DNA of 13,048 bases, taken from DASVDK01 sp036381125 [NCBI: Thermodesulfobacteriota bacterium]. Lineage in GTDB: Bacteria > DASVDK01. Position 1 is the first letter of the stretch. Each line of letters starts with the position of its first letter. Positions 1-6,527 of this stretch are shown here, one piece after another. The stretch spans positions 1-13,048 of the forward strand of contig DASVDK010000105.1 of NCBI GenBank assembly GCA_036381125.1, in the 5' to 3' direction. A program made the position numbers and the translations under genes. The notes beneath the pieces are model-generated. The model was not told the origin of the DNA and made no database searches. It worked only from the letters and a program-made list of their open reading frames with translations.

Positions 1-1939
1 TCGCGCCGCCCGACCCGAACCGCCACGGCCGCCGGATCGCACGCGTCGGGCAGACCGACTCGCAGAGCCGGCAGCCGACGCAGGCGCCGGCGTCGATCCG
101 CGCCTTCCCCTGGGCATCGACCTGGATGGCCGGGCAGGCCGTGACGGAGATGCAGGACTCCTCGCAGTCGGCCACCCCGACGCAGCGCTTCGCGCGGACC
201 TCGAGCGGCAGCGCCGGCGGCTCCGGCAGGTGCGCCTCGCAGGGCCTGCGCGCGATGACCACCGAGACGCCGCCCCCCCGGACGCCGGCGACGATGGCGG
301 CGGCCGTGCGCCTGACGTCGTAGGGGTCGACGACCGTCACCCGCCGCACCTGGCAGGCGCGCGCCAGGTCCTCGATCCTGATCGGCCGAGTCCCCGGCTG
401 GCCCGGCGTGCCCGGGACCGGCTGACCGCCGGTGATGCAGCTCGTGCCGTTGTCGAGCACGAGCACGGTCAGGTCGACCTGCCGGTGGACGGCGCCGACG
501 AGCGCCGGCAGCCCGGCGTGGAAGAAGGCGCCGTCGCCGATCACGGCGACGACCGGCTTGCCGATGCCGGCATAGGCGAAGCCCTGGGCGACCCCGATGC
601 TCGCGCCCATGGCCAGCTCCGTGGCGCAGGCGGACACCGGCTCGAGCGCGCCGAGCCCCGCGCAGCCGACGTCTCCGGCCACCATGACGCCGCGCGGCTC
701 GGCCTTGAGGCTCTTCACCGCCTGACGCAGCGCAAGGAAGGTGCCCCGGTGCGGGCAGCCGGCCGGGAAGACCGGTACGCGCTCGTCGCCGGCCCCGTCC
801 TCGTTCGCCTTCGCCGCCCCCTCCGACCGCGCCGGGCCGACCGGCGGCGCCGCCTCGGCCCGGCTGCCGGCGAGCGCCTCGAGCGCCGCCGCCACGATGT
901 CCACGTCGTAGTCGCCGACGCGCGGCAGGAGCGGCGCCGACCCGTCCGCCGGGAGCTTGCCGACCACCGCCACCGGACGGCCCGCGGCGAGCCCCCGCAC
1001 GGCGCGCTCCACGACCGGCTCGAGCTCCTCGACCACGAGAACTCGATCGAGCCCGGCCAGGAACTCGGCCACCACCCCCTCGGGGATCGGATGGGAGGCC
1101 GGGAGCTTGAGGAGCGGCGCATCGGGGGCCGCGCGCCCCCGCGCCTCGAGCAGGTAGCGCCACGCGACCCCGACGCCGATCGCGCCGATCCGGCCGGTCC
1201 CCGCCTCGCGCCTCACGAGGTGGTCGGTCATCCGGCTCACCTCGTCGAGCCGCGCGAGGGCGGCTGCGTGCTGCGCCCGCACCCGCGCACGGCCCCGGCG
1301 CGCGTAGCGGTCCGGGTCGGGAGTGAACGTGCCCTTCACCCGCGTCCGTTCCGGCGGGCGCGTCGTCACGACGCCGGTCGTGTGCACGAGGACGGTCGTC
1401 AGGCGCAGGAGGATCGGCGCGCCGGTGCGCTCGGAGACCTCGAAGGCGTCGCGCGTGTAGTCGAGCGTCTCCTGCGGCGTGGCCGGCTCGAGCAGCGGCA
1501 CGGCGCCCATGAGCGCGTAGTAACGCGAGTCCTGCTCGACCCCACCGTAGTACGCGTTGGGATCGTCGGCCGCCAGGATCACCAGGCCGCCGTTCACCCC
1601 GCTCGCCACGACCCCCAGGAACGAGTCGGCCGCGACGTTGAGGCCCGACATCGTCATGCCGACCAGGACGCGCTTGCCGCTCCAGGCGACGCCGGCGGCG
1701 ATCTCGATCGCGGTCTTCTCGTTGACCGCCCACTCGACCCGCATCTCCGGTCCGGCCAGCGGCACGAGCGCCTCGACCGCCTCGGACCCGGGCGAGCCGG
1801 GGTAGCCGACCACGACCGCGACGCCGGCCTCGACCGCGCCGCGGGCGGCCGCCTGCGCGGCCGACAGGAGCACCTCCGCCTGCGGGGCGAACGCGGCCAC
1901 GTTGATCGGCGGCGCGGCCGCCGGGGTGATGGCCTTCAT
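1..1939 (-). CDS. iorA: Indolepyruvate:ferredoxin oxidoreductase, alpha subunit (partial at 3' end)
   Basis: This is the large subunit of the enzyme that oxidatively decarboxylates aryl pyruvates (from Trp, Phe, Tyr) to aryl-CoA, passing electrons to ferredoxin; it acts in the cytoplasm with a small IorB subunit, which is not in view. 646 codons are visible and the frame is open at the left edge. The N-terminal pyruvate-oxidoreductase domain carries GYPGSPGSEAVEAL (about residues 45-58) and WAVNEKTAIEIAAG (about 70-83). The TPP site is GDGAFFHAGLP at 468-478, with the partner DNG at 496-498. The C-terminus has two iron-sulphur motifs: C586, C592, C596 and C602 (unusual spacing), and a canonical CxxCxxCxxxCP at C620, C623, C626 and C630. 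The ATG lies 13 nt after the isochorismatase-type gene, with a GAGG overlapping that gene's stop as ribosome site, so the two are probably co-transcribed. Family assignment is firm; substrate range is inferred from the family. Confidence 0.93.
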   Translation of the reverse strand, partial: MKAITPAAAPPINVAAFAPQAEVLLSAAQAAARGAVEAGVAVVVGYPGSPGSEAVEALVPLAGPEMRVEWAVNEKTAIEIAAGVAWSGKRVLVGMTMSGLNVAADSFLGVVASGVNGGLVILAADDPNAYYGGVEQDSRYYALMGAVPLLEPATPQETLDYTRDAFEVSERTGAPILLRLTTVLVHTTGVVTTRPPERTRVKGTFTPDPDRYARRGRARVRAQHAAALARLDEVSRMTDHLVRREAGTGRIGAIGVGVAWRYLLEARGRAAPDAPLLKLPASHPIPEGVVAEFLAGLDRVLVVEELEPVVERAVRGLAAGRPVAVVGKLPADGSAPLLPRVGDYDVDIVAAALEALAGSRAEAAPPVGPARSEGAAKANEDGAGDERVPVFPAGCPHRGTFLALRQAVKSLKAEPRGVMVAGDVGCAGLGALEPVSACATELAMGASIGVAQGFAYAGIGKPVVAVIGDGAFFHAGLPALVGAVHRQVDLTVLVLDNGTSCITGGQPVPGTPGQPGTRPIRIEDLARACQVRRVTVVDPYDVRRTAAAIVAGVRGGGVSVVIARRPCEAHLPEPPALPLEVRAKRCVGVADCEESCISVTACPAIQVDAQGKARIDAGACVGCRLCESVCPTRAIRRPWRFGSGGA

Positions 1940-1952
1940 GGACGTCGGGACC

Positions 1953-2540
1953 TCACGGCTCCTTCACCAGGGGCGCCAGCGCCTTGAACTCGGGCGTCCC
2001 CGCGCGGCCGAGGAGCTGGAAGACCACCGTCTCGGTCGAGGTGACGACCGCGCCGGCGCGCCCCATGAGGTCGACCCCGATCTGCCTGTTGGCCGCGGTC
2101 CGCGAGGCGACCGCATCGGCCGGGACCTGGACCGCGTAACCCGCCTCGAGGAGGCCGAGGGCGGTCTGCAGGACGCAGACGTGCGCCTCGACGCCGGCGA
2201 GGATCACCGTGCGGCGCCCCGATGCCTGGAGCGCCTCGCGGAAGGCCGGGACCGCCGTGCAGGCGAAGTCGACCTTCTCGATCGGGGTCGGCGGCGTCCC
2301 GCCGCCGGCCAGCGCCTCGGCCACCGGCCCGATGGTGCGGCCGAGCCCCTTCGGGTACTGCTCGGTCAGGAGCACCGGGAGGCCGAGGGTGCGCGCCGCC
2401 GTGGCGAGGAGCACCAGGTTGCGCGTGACGCGGGGGAACGTATCGGCCGGCATGGCGCGGGCGAGGTTTTCCTGGACGTCGACGACGACGAGACAGGCCG
2501 CCTCCCGGCGGGGCCAGAGGGTGTCCGGTCGGAACGACAT
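1953..2540 (-). CDS. Isochorismatase-family cysteine hydrolase (YcaC-like)
   Basis: A 195-residue protein of the isochorismatase-like hydrolase family, cytoplasmic enzymes that cleave amides or vinyl ethers through a Cys-Asp-Lys triad. The triad is visible: D21 in LVVVDVQEN, K89 in IEKVDFAC and C122 in GVEAHVCVLQTA, which is followed by the usual helix. Length is normal for single-domain members. I chose the ATG at 2540: it has GGAG 8 nt upstream, and a longer in-frame extension to 2615 would begin upstream of the predicted transcription start. The closest general resemblance is to the YcaC-type hydrolases of unknown natural substrate; true isochorismatase, nicotinamidase and N-carbamoylsarcosine amidase are possible relatives but nothing points to one of them. 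It leads the operon with iorA (13 nt gap), so a role near aromatic amino-acid or amide catabolism is a guess from context only. Confidence 0.88.
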   Translation of the reverse strand: MSFRPDTLWPRREAACLVVVDVQENLARAMPADTFPRVTRNLVLLATAARTLGLPVLLTEQYPKGLGRTIGPVAEALAGGGTPPTPIEKVDFACTAVPAFREALQASGRRTVILAGVEAHVCVLQTALGLLEAGYAVQVPADAVASRTAANRQIGVDLMGRAGAVVTSTETVVFQLLGRAGTPEFKALAPLVKEP

Positions 2541-2727
2541 GCGGGGGGCTCCGGCAACGGCGAGTGGATGCGGCCGATCAGCGGCCCGGCCGCGAAGACC
2601 GACCGCTTGTAGCATGGACGGCGGGCGGGGTCAATCGGTCCCGCGCGGCTCGCGCGCGAGGCGAGCCACGCCGTTCGCCGGCCGGGCCGGCCTGGCGCCG
2701 GCCCCGCCGTCGGGAGCGAAACGGATT
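2541..2727. other. Short intergenic stretch before the isochorismatase-iorA operon
   Basis: This gap between the isochorismatase-type gene and the hairpin after the FlgO-like gene holds the predicted promoter at 2606-2634 and a leader of about 60 nt. Nothing else is evident in it; the open frames crossing it lack ribosome sites and protein motifs. Confidence 0.5.
2606..2634 (-). promoter_or_regulatory. Predicted sigma-70 type promoter of the isochorismatase-iorA operon
   Basis: On the minus strand there is TTGACC (2629-2634), a 17-nt spacer and TACAAG (2606-2611), with TGC just before the -10 as in extended -10 promoters. Transcription would begin near 2599, leaving a leader of about 60 nt before the ATG at 2540. 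The -35 matches 5 of 6 consensus bases and the -10 matches 4 of 6. This is a pattern match only. Confidence 0.5.
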
Positions 2728-2760
2728 CGAGGACGGGGGTCGTGCGACCCCCACTCCTCG
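2728..2760 (-). terminator. Strong hairpin after the FlgO-like gene, probable terminator
   Basis: Four bases beyond the TAG stop (2764-2766) lies a two-part stem. The inner arms GGGGGTCG (2735-2742) and CGACCCCC (2745-2752) are perfect complements around a 2-nt centre. The outer arms CGAGGA (2728-2733) and TCCTCG (2755-2760) also pair perfectly, separated by a small internal loop. No clear U-run follows on the minus strand (the tail reads AATCCGTTT), so it may act as an imperfect intrinsic terminator or as a 3'-end stabiliser. Confidence 0.55.
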
Positions 2761-2763
2761 TGC

Positions 2764-3384
2764 CTAGAACGGCGTCGAGCGGATCGGCCGCCGGAAGGTC
2801 GGCGGTTCGGTGCGTGACGGCGTGCCGCGCGGCGCCTCGGCCGGTTCGGGATCCGGTTCCGACCCCAGGAAGGCGGCGACGCCGGAGATCCCCTTGTCGA
2901 TCTCGAGGGCCAGCGACCCCACGTGCGTGAGGAAGTCGGCGAGCCCCTCGCCCTGGATGTAGACCGTCGCCGCGCGGCCGGAGGTCACCGGCAGGATCCG
3001 CGCGTCGAGCGACAGGCGCTCGCCGATCGCGGTGAGCGTCCCCATGACGACGAACTGCGCGCCCGACTCCCGGCCGACCTCGCGCGCCGTCGCCTCCGTG
3101 ATCGGCCCGGCGCCCCGGCGCTCGATCGCGGCGGCGACCGCCCCCTGCTCCGCCGGCGTCAGCGTCGCCAGTCGCGTGGCGAGGATGTCCGGAACCGCCT
3201 GTCCCAGGTAGCCGATCTCCACCGGCCCGTTCACGCGGAACGGCAGGAGCGCCACGACCACCGGCGCGCGCTGGTCGACCAGCCCGCCGCTCCCCGGCCG
3301 CTGCGCCAGCGCCTCCGTCCCGCTCACCGCCACCCCGAGCGTGCCGGCGAGGGCCATCGCGAACCACCGCGTCATCCCCTGCAT
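2764..3384 (-). CDS. Secreted protein with TolB/FlgO-like domain, unknown function
   Basis: A 206-residue exported protein. Residues 1-28 form a signal peptide with a hydrophobic core (MTRWFAMALAGTLGVAVSG) and a likely cut after ALA. The mature part starts with VVVALLPFRVNGP (about 42-54) and GYLGQAVPDILATRLA (58-73), then GAQFVVMGTLTAIGERLSLDARI (108-130). This is the pattern of CsgG/FlgO/TolB-N-like periplasmic domains, which assemble a small alpha/beta fold. The C-terminal 35 residues are Pro/Glu/Arg-rich and probably disordered. The start at 3384 is preferred because GGGGAG sits 6 nt upstream; an ATG at 3390 would touch that site, and another ATG exists at 3375. The gene stands alone, divergent from the lipoprotein gene, with its own promoter and terminator-like hairpin. 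Function unknown; an envelope role is inferred from export and fold. Confidence 0.75.
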   Translation of the reverse strand: MQGMTRWFAMALAGTLGVAVSGTEALAQRPGSGGLVDQRAPVVVALLPFRVNGPVEIGYLGQAVPDILATRLATLTPAEQGAVAAAIERRGAGPITEATAREVGRESGAQFVVMGTLTAIGERLSLDARILPVTSGRAATVYIQGEGLADFLTHVGSLALEIDKGISGVAAFLGSEPDPEPAEAPRGTPSRTEPPTFRRPIRSTPF

Positions 3385-3429
3385 AGCCATCTCCCCAAAG
3401 AACTCTCGGTCTCCGCCGAGCCTTCTCGC

Positions 3430-3459
3430 ACGCTAGCATGGGGTCGAGTGACCCGTCAA
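3430..3459 (-). promoter_or_regulatory. Predicted promoter of the FlgO-like gene
   Basis: The minus strand shows TTGACG (3454-3459), an 18-nt spacer and TAGCGT (3430-3435) with TGC before it. The predicted start near 3423 leaves a leader of about 39 nt before the ATG at 3384. The -35 box falls inside a nested inverted repeat (3440-3478) that could serve as an operator. The -10 is weak (3 of 6). Confidence 0.35.
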
Positions 3460-3478
3460 ACGGGGAGCATGCGACCCC
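3440..3478. repeat. Nested inverted repeat in the divergent promoter region
   Basis: Outer arms GGGGTCG (3440-3446) and CGACCCC (3472-3478) enclose an inner hairpin CCCGT-CAA-ACGGG (3452-3464). The structure covers the predicted -35 box of the FlgO-like gene and lies just upstream of the opposite promoter. It could be a regulator site or a DNA/RNA hairpin; no family-specific operator motif is recognised. Confidence 0.45.
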
Positions 3479-3501
3479 TTTGCCGCTCCGCGACCAGGCT
3501 G

Positions 3502-3531
3502 TTGACACATCGCAGATACGACCGATAGGCT
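3502..3531 (+). promoter_or_regulatory. Predicted promoter facing the lipoprotein gene
   Basis: A perfect TTGACA (3502-3507) is followed by an 18-nt spacer and a weak -10, TAGGCT (3526-3531). Transcription would start near 3538, giving a long leader of about 195 nt before the ATG at 3734. That leader contains the three-arm hairpin. The perfect -35 in such GC-rich DNA is the main support. Confidence 0.4.
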
Positions 3532-3688
3532 GGATGCATGGTCGCCTCCGGCGGCCGCCATCGGCCTGGCCGGACCGACCCCCGGACCTCGTCCGGCTCC
3601 CCGCCCACCGCCCGGCCGGTCCCTCCCCGTAACCTCACGGACGCCGGCCGCTCGCGCAGGGCCCGGGGTCTGCACTCGCCAGACGCGC

Positions 3689-3714
3689 CCCGGCTTGCAG
3701 CCGGGCGCCCGGCT
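3689..3714 (+). repeat. Three-arm alternating hairpin in the lipoprotein leader
   Basis: Three 7-nt arms follow one another: CCCGGCT (3689-3695), AGCCGGG (3699-3705) and CCCGGCT (3708-3714). The middle arm can pair with either neighbour, so two mutually exclusive hairpins exist; the second is a perfect 16-nt palindrome (3699-3714). The element ends 19 nt before the ATG at 3734, next to the G-rich ribosome site. It could act in translation control or be a short REP-like repeat. Confidence 0.55.
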
Positions 3715-3733
3715 GTATTGGGGGGGATCCACC

Positions 3734-5419
3734 ATGACGGCACGACGCATCGCGTTCGCCGTGGCGGTCGGCTTCGGCCTCGCGCTGGCCGGCTGCGGCG
3801 GCTCGGCCAGCGGGACCGGCGGCGCCGACGACTCGGCCGGCGTCTCGCTCGACCTCGACTATCTGTCGCCCGCGACGCCACGCGCCGAAGGCCTCGCACG
3901 GCACATCGCCGACGCGCTCCCGGCGCCCGACCCCGCGCCGCGCCCCCCATCGAACACCTGGCTGCGGGTCGAGGTCACCGGTCCCGACTTCGCCCCGGTC
4001 GTCTGTCGGTTCCCGCGGGCGACCGGCGGCGAGTGCGGCGGCATCCCCGCCGGGTCCGGCCGCGTCGTGACCGTCGAGGAGTGGGACGCCGCCTTCGGCA
4101 CGCTCTACTTCCGGGGTCAGGCGACCGGCGTCGTGATCGTGGCCGGACGGAGCACCCGGGTTCAGGTCGCCATGCGGGCGCCCGTCGCCATCCAGTACCC
4201 GGCGGCCGACGGCGGCATCAACCTCCCCGCCTTCACCGCCGTCGTCCAGACCGAACCGCACGCGCTGGTCCTCCTCTACCTCGGCAGTCATCTCGTCGGG
4301 ACCGAGTCGGCCGACGAGCACGGCGTCGTCGAGATCCCGGTGGACCAGGGAGGCCCGACCGTCCCGCCCCGGGAGGACGGCCAACCCGGCCTGCCCGACG
4401 GCGACTACCTCCTCACCGCCGTCGCCCTTCCCCCCGCCTCACCCGGCGGCACGCCGGTCAAGCTCCAGGGCACGCCGCACGCCTTCGCCGTGGACCTCGT
4501 CCCTCCCTCGCTCGCCCTCTCCGGCCCTTCGCTCACCAGCGCCGACACCGTCGACATCGCGGGCGTCACCGAACCCGACGCGCGCGTGCGCTGCGGCCGC
4601 GACCGCCCCGAGGAGGAGGTCGCGGTCGGCGCCGACGGCCGCTTCACGCGCGCCGCCTTCCCCATCGCCGGCTCCACGACGCGGATCGTCTGCGACGCCA
4701 CCGATCGCGCCGGCAACGTCACCACGCGCGACCTCCTGGTGGCCTTCCTGCCCCAGGGCTTCGCCATCGAGGCGTCGATGCCGGACGTGACCCGGCACGC
4801 CACCGAGACGCTGCGCGTCACGACCGACCCCACCGTCGAGGACCTCCGGATCGACGTCCTCGGCGAACTCGACCAGTCGACGCACCAGACCATCGCCGGC
4901 CCCCAGGCCGTCCCCGGCATCTTCGAGGTGCCGATCTCGCTCTTTCGGAATCAGTGGAACCGGGTCCAGGTGAGCGCGCGCGTGGGAGGTGTCGTGCTCG
5001 GATCAGTGGAGGTCGCGGTGGAGCATGATGATGTGCCGCCTCCAACACCTAAGCTCTTGAGCGCTCTGGTGCCGGACTGGATCAACGACCCCAGTGAGGC
5101 CCAGGTCGTCGGGGACCGTCTCTATTTCTCCTTCGTGACGATCGTTACTACAACACCGGAGCCCGGCGCAAAGATCGAGATCTTCCGAGTACATCTCCCA
5201 GTTAACTACGTGGGGCTCAGCGGAGACGGCGGCGCGCTTGTCGACCCTGAACCGACCGATCTGTTCGCCGTTACAGAAACTGGATTCTACGAAGTCCCGG
5301 CAGGTAGCTGCTTTCGGGGTCTATTAGCCAGGTCTGTCGATCGCGCCGGTAATCCGTCCGCCGGCTGGAATCTAGTAGGAATGTCTATGCTGGGTTTTCC
5401 GGAAACCTGCGTGCGATGA
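3734..5419 (+). CDS. Lipoprotein with Ig-like domain, unknown function
   Basis: A 561-residue predicted outer-membrane or periplasm-facing lipoprotein. Residues 1-21 are a type II signal peptide with the lipobox LAGC and lipidated C21, followed by a Gly/Ser-rich linker. Residues 70-150 form a beta-rich region ending in VIVAGRSTRVQVAMR; 150-255 look like a second beta-sandwich. Residues about 258-338 resemble bacterial Ig-like repeats (LALSGPSLTSADTVDIAGVTEPDA, split here by strand, ending CDATDRAGN). A second DRAGN occurs at 536-540. The start at 3734 has a GGGGGGA ribosome site 6 nt upstream and places the signal peptide correctly; an in-frame ATG at 3695 would put extra residues before it. 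From about codon 430 onward, codon use changes sharply to A/T-ending codons (21 of the last 45, against 1 of 43 at 4742-4870). I do not recognise a specific family; surface binding or scaffolding is only a guess from Ig-like folds. Confidence 0.8.
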   Translation: MTARRIAFAVAVGFGLALAGCGGSASGTGGADDSAGVSLDLDYLSPATPRAEGLARHIADALPAPDPAPRPPSNTWLRVEVTGPDFAPVVCRFPRATGGECGGIPAGSGRVVTVEEWDAAFGTLYFRGQATGVVIVAGRSTRVQVAMRAPVAIQYPAADGGINLPAFTAVVQTEPHALVLLYLGSHLVGTESADEHGVVEIPVDQGGPTVPPREDGQPGLPDGDYLLTAVALPPASPGGTPVKLQGTPHAFAVDLVPPSLALSGPSLTSADTVDIAGVTEPDARVRCGRDRPEEEVAVGADGRFTRAAFPIAGSTTRIVCDATDRAGNVTTRDLLVAFLPQGFAIEASMPDVTRHATETLRVTTDPTVEDLRIDVLGELDQSTHQTIAGPQAVPGIFEVPISLFRNQWNRVQVSARVGGVVLGSVEVAVEHDDVPPPTPKLLSALVPDWINDPSEAQVVGDRLYFSFVTIVTTTPEPGAKIEIFRVHLPVNYVGLSGDGGALVDPEPTDLFAVTETGFYEVPAGSCFRGLLARSVDRAGNPSAGWNLVGMSMLGFPETCVR

Positions 5420-6527
5420 TGTCGTCTTCCGTGGCCGTAGGCCATCCGCTAGTACGGCCACGGAAGCTGACAAGCCTTCAAAAGGCGTACTTCAGTTGAG
5501 TCACAACGGCGTGGGCTTCCGTGTTGTACGTCCCATTCGCCTTCAGACCGTCAACTCCAGGTGGCGAGGTCAAGAGGAACGCGTTGTTCTTCGTTCGCTC
5601 GTGGAAGTACTGGTACTCGTACGCGAAGTCGAACGTCAGCGACTTCGTGATCTTGTAGCCGAAGCCGGCGGTGAAGGCCGACCGATCTGAGTCGGGCAGG
5701 ATCGGGTCGAGTGTCTCGTCCGGAATCGGCGTGTTGATGTACGCGTAGCCGAGGCGAATCGCGAGCGGCTCGGACACCTGGAACTGCGTACCGACGCGGT
5801 AGGTGGACGTGTTCTTCCACTTGCGGTTCGGGAACGGCGCGCCCGCCGTAAGTCCTGCTTGAATGGCGCCGAGGTTCGCAGGATCCGGCGCCGTGTTGAT
5901 GTGCAGAGCAAGGTCCTGGAAGCTGCTCCAGTGGGTGTAGTCCCAATCGAATTCCACCGTCCACCAGTCCGTAGGCTTAACGGCAATGCCCACGATCAGA
6001 GTACTTGGCAATGGCAGCTTCGCGGTCGCGTTCGTACGAGGCAGGAACGGCGCACCGTCTAGTGTCAAGCTGCTGAAGTCGCCGTTGTACTCGACGACCG
6101 CCTGGTGACGATACTGCGCGCCGATCTTCACGCGGTCGCCCATGCGGACCTGGGTTCCCACGTCGTAAGTTACCCCCCACCCGTCAGCATCGAAGTCGAA
6201 TACAGCTTCCGTACCGGGGATGACACCGTAGGAAGTTCTCGACAGCCTGACGTCGGACTTCACGTACGCGAGTCCAGCCGACACCGACCACCATGGAAGC
6301 AGGTCGTGCGCTACGGCGAAGTCTAGGTAAGTGGCGCGTATCTCGTCGAAGGTAGTGATGTTCCGTCCATCCCAGTCGTCGGGCCAGTCCACACGCAAGC
6401 CGAAAGGTACGTAAAGGCCGAAGCCGATGGCGGTCTGCTCCCCCACCTTCTTGGTCGCAAAGAGGGTCGGCAGCGAGAACAGCTTACTTGAAGCTTCGGA
6501 CGGACTTGCAGGAGTCGGGTTGAGAGT
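5018..6527. other. Low-GC, relaxed-codon mosaic block
   Basis: Sampled 60-nt lines inside the block are about 55-60% GC, against 70-80% in sampled lines outside. Third-position choice changes with it. In the lipoprotein gene 1 of 43 codons at 4742-4870 ends in A or T, but 21 of the last 45 do. In the FadL gene 5 of the first 90 codons end in A or T, but 9 of the next 20 do. Both edges lie inside intact reading frames. Edges are approximate to a few tens of bases. Confidence 0.75.
5426..5466. terminator. Bidirectional hairpin between convergent genes
   Basis: A perfect 14-bp stem, CTTCCGTGGCCGTA (5426-5439) with TACGGCCACGGAAG (5453-5466), encloses a 13-nt loop. It begins 7 nt after the lipoprotein stop (5417-5419) and ends 12 nt before the FadL stop (5478-5480), filling almost the whole gap. 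It would serve both genes. Neither side has a strong U-run, so efficiency as an intrinsic terminator is uncertain. Confidence 0.75.

Larger units (their letters stand above)
3391..3733. other. Divergent intergenic region, 343 nt, no gene seen
   Basis: This stretch separates the FlgO-like gene (minus) from the lipoprotein gene (plus). It holds one predicted promoter in each direction, a nested inverted repeat (3440-3478) and a three-arm hairpin (3689-3714) directly before the lipoprotein start. Open frames across it are GC-rich shadows without ribosome sites or recognisable protein motifs. No tRNA-like cloverleaf was seen. Confidence 0.6.

Noticed and set aside
230-1987. Long plus-strand open frame of 585 codons
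   Set aside because: It is antisense to iorA, whose TPP and iron-sulphur motifs are clear. The product is Arg/Asp/Gly-rich low-complexity typical of GC-rich shadow frames.
3433-3750. Small genes in the divergent intergenic region on either strand
   Set aside because: The frames lack ribosome sites and motifs and overlap predicted promoters and hairpins.
5018-6527. Insertion of a mobile element or genomic island
   Set aside because: No transposase, integrase, terminal repeats or target duplication are seen, and both host genes remain in frame across the edges, which fits replacement and not insertion.
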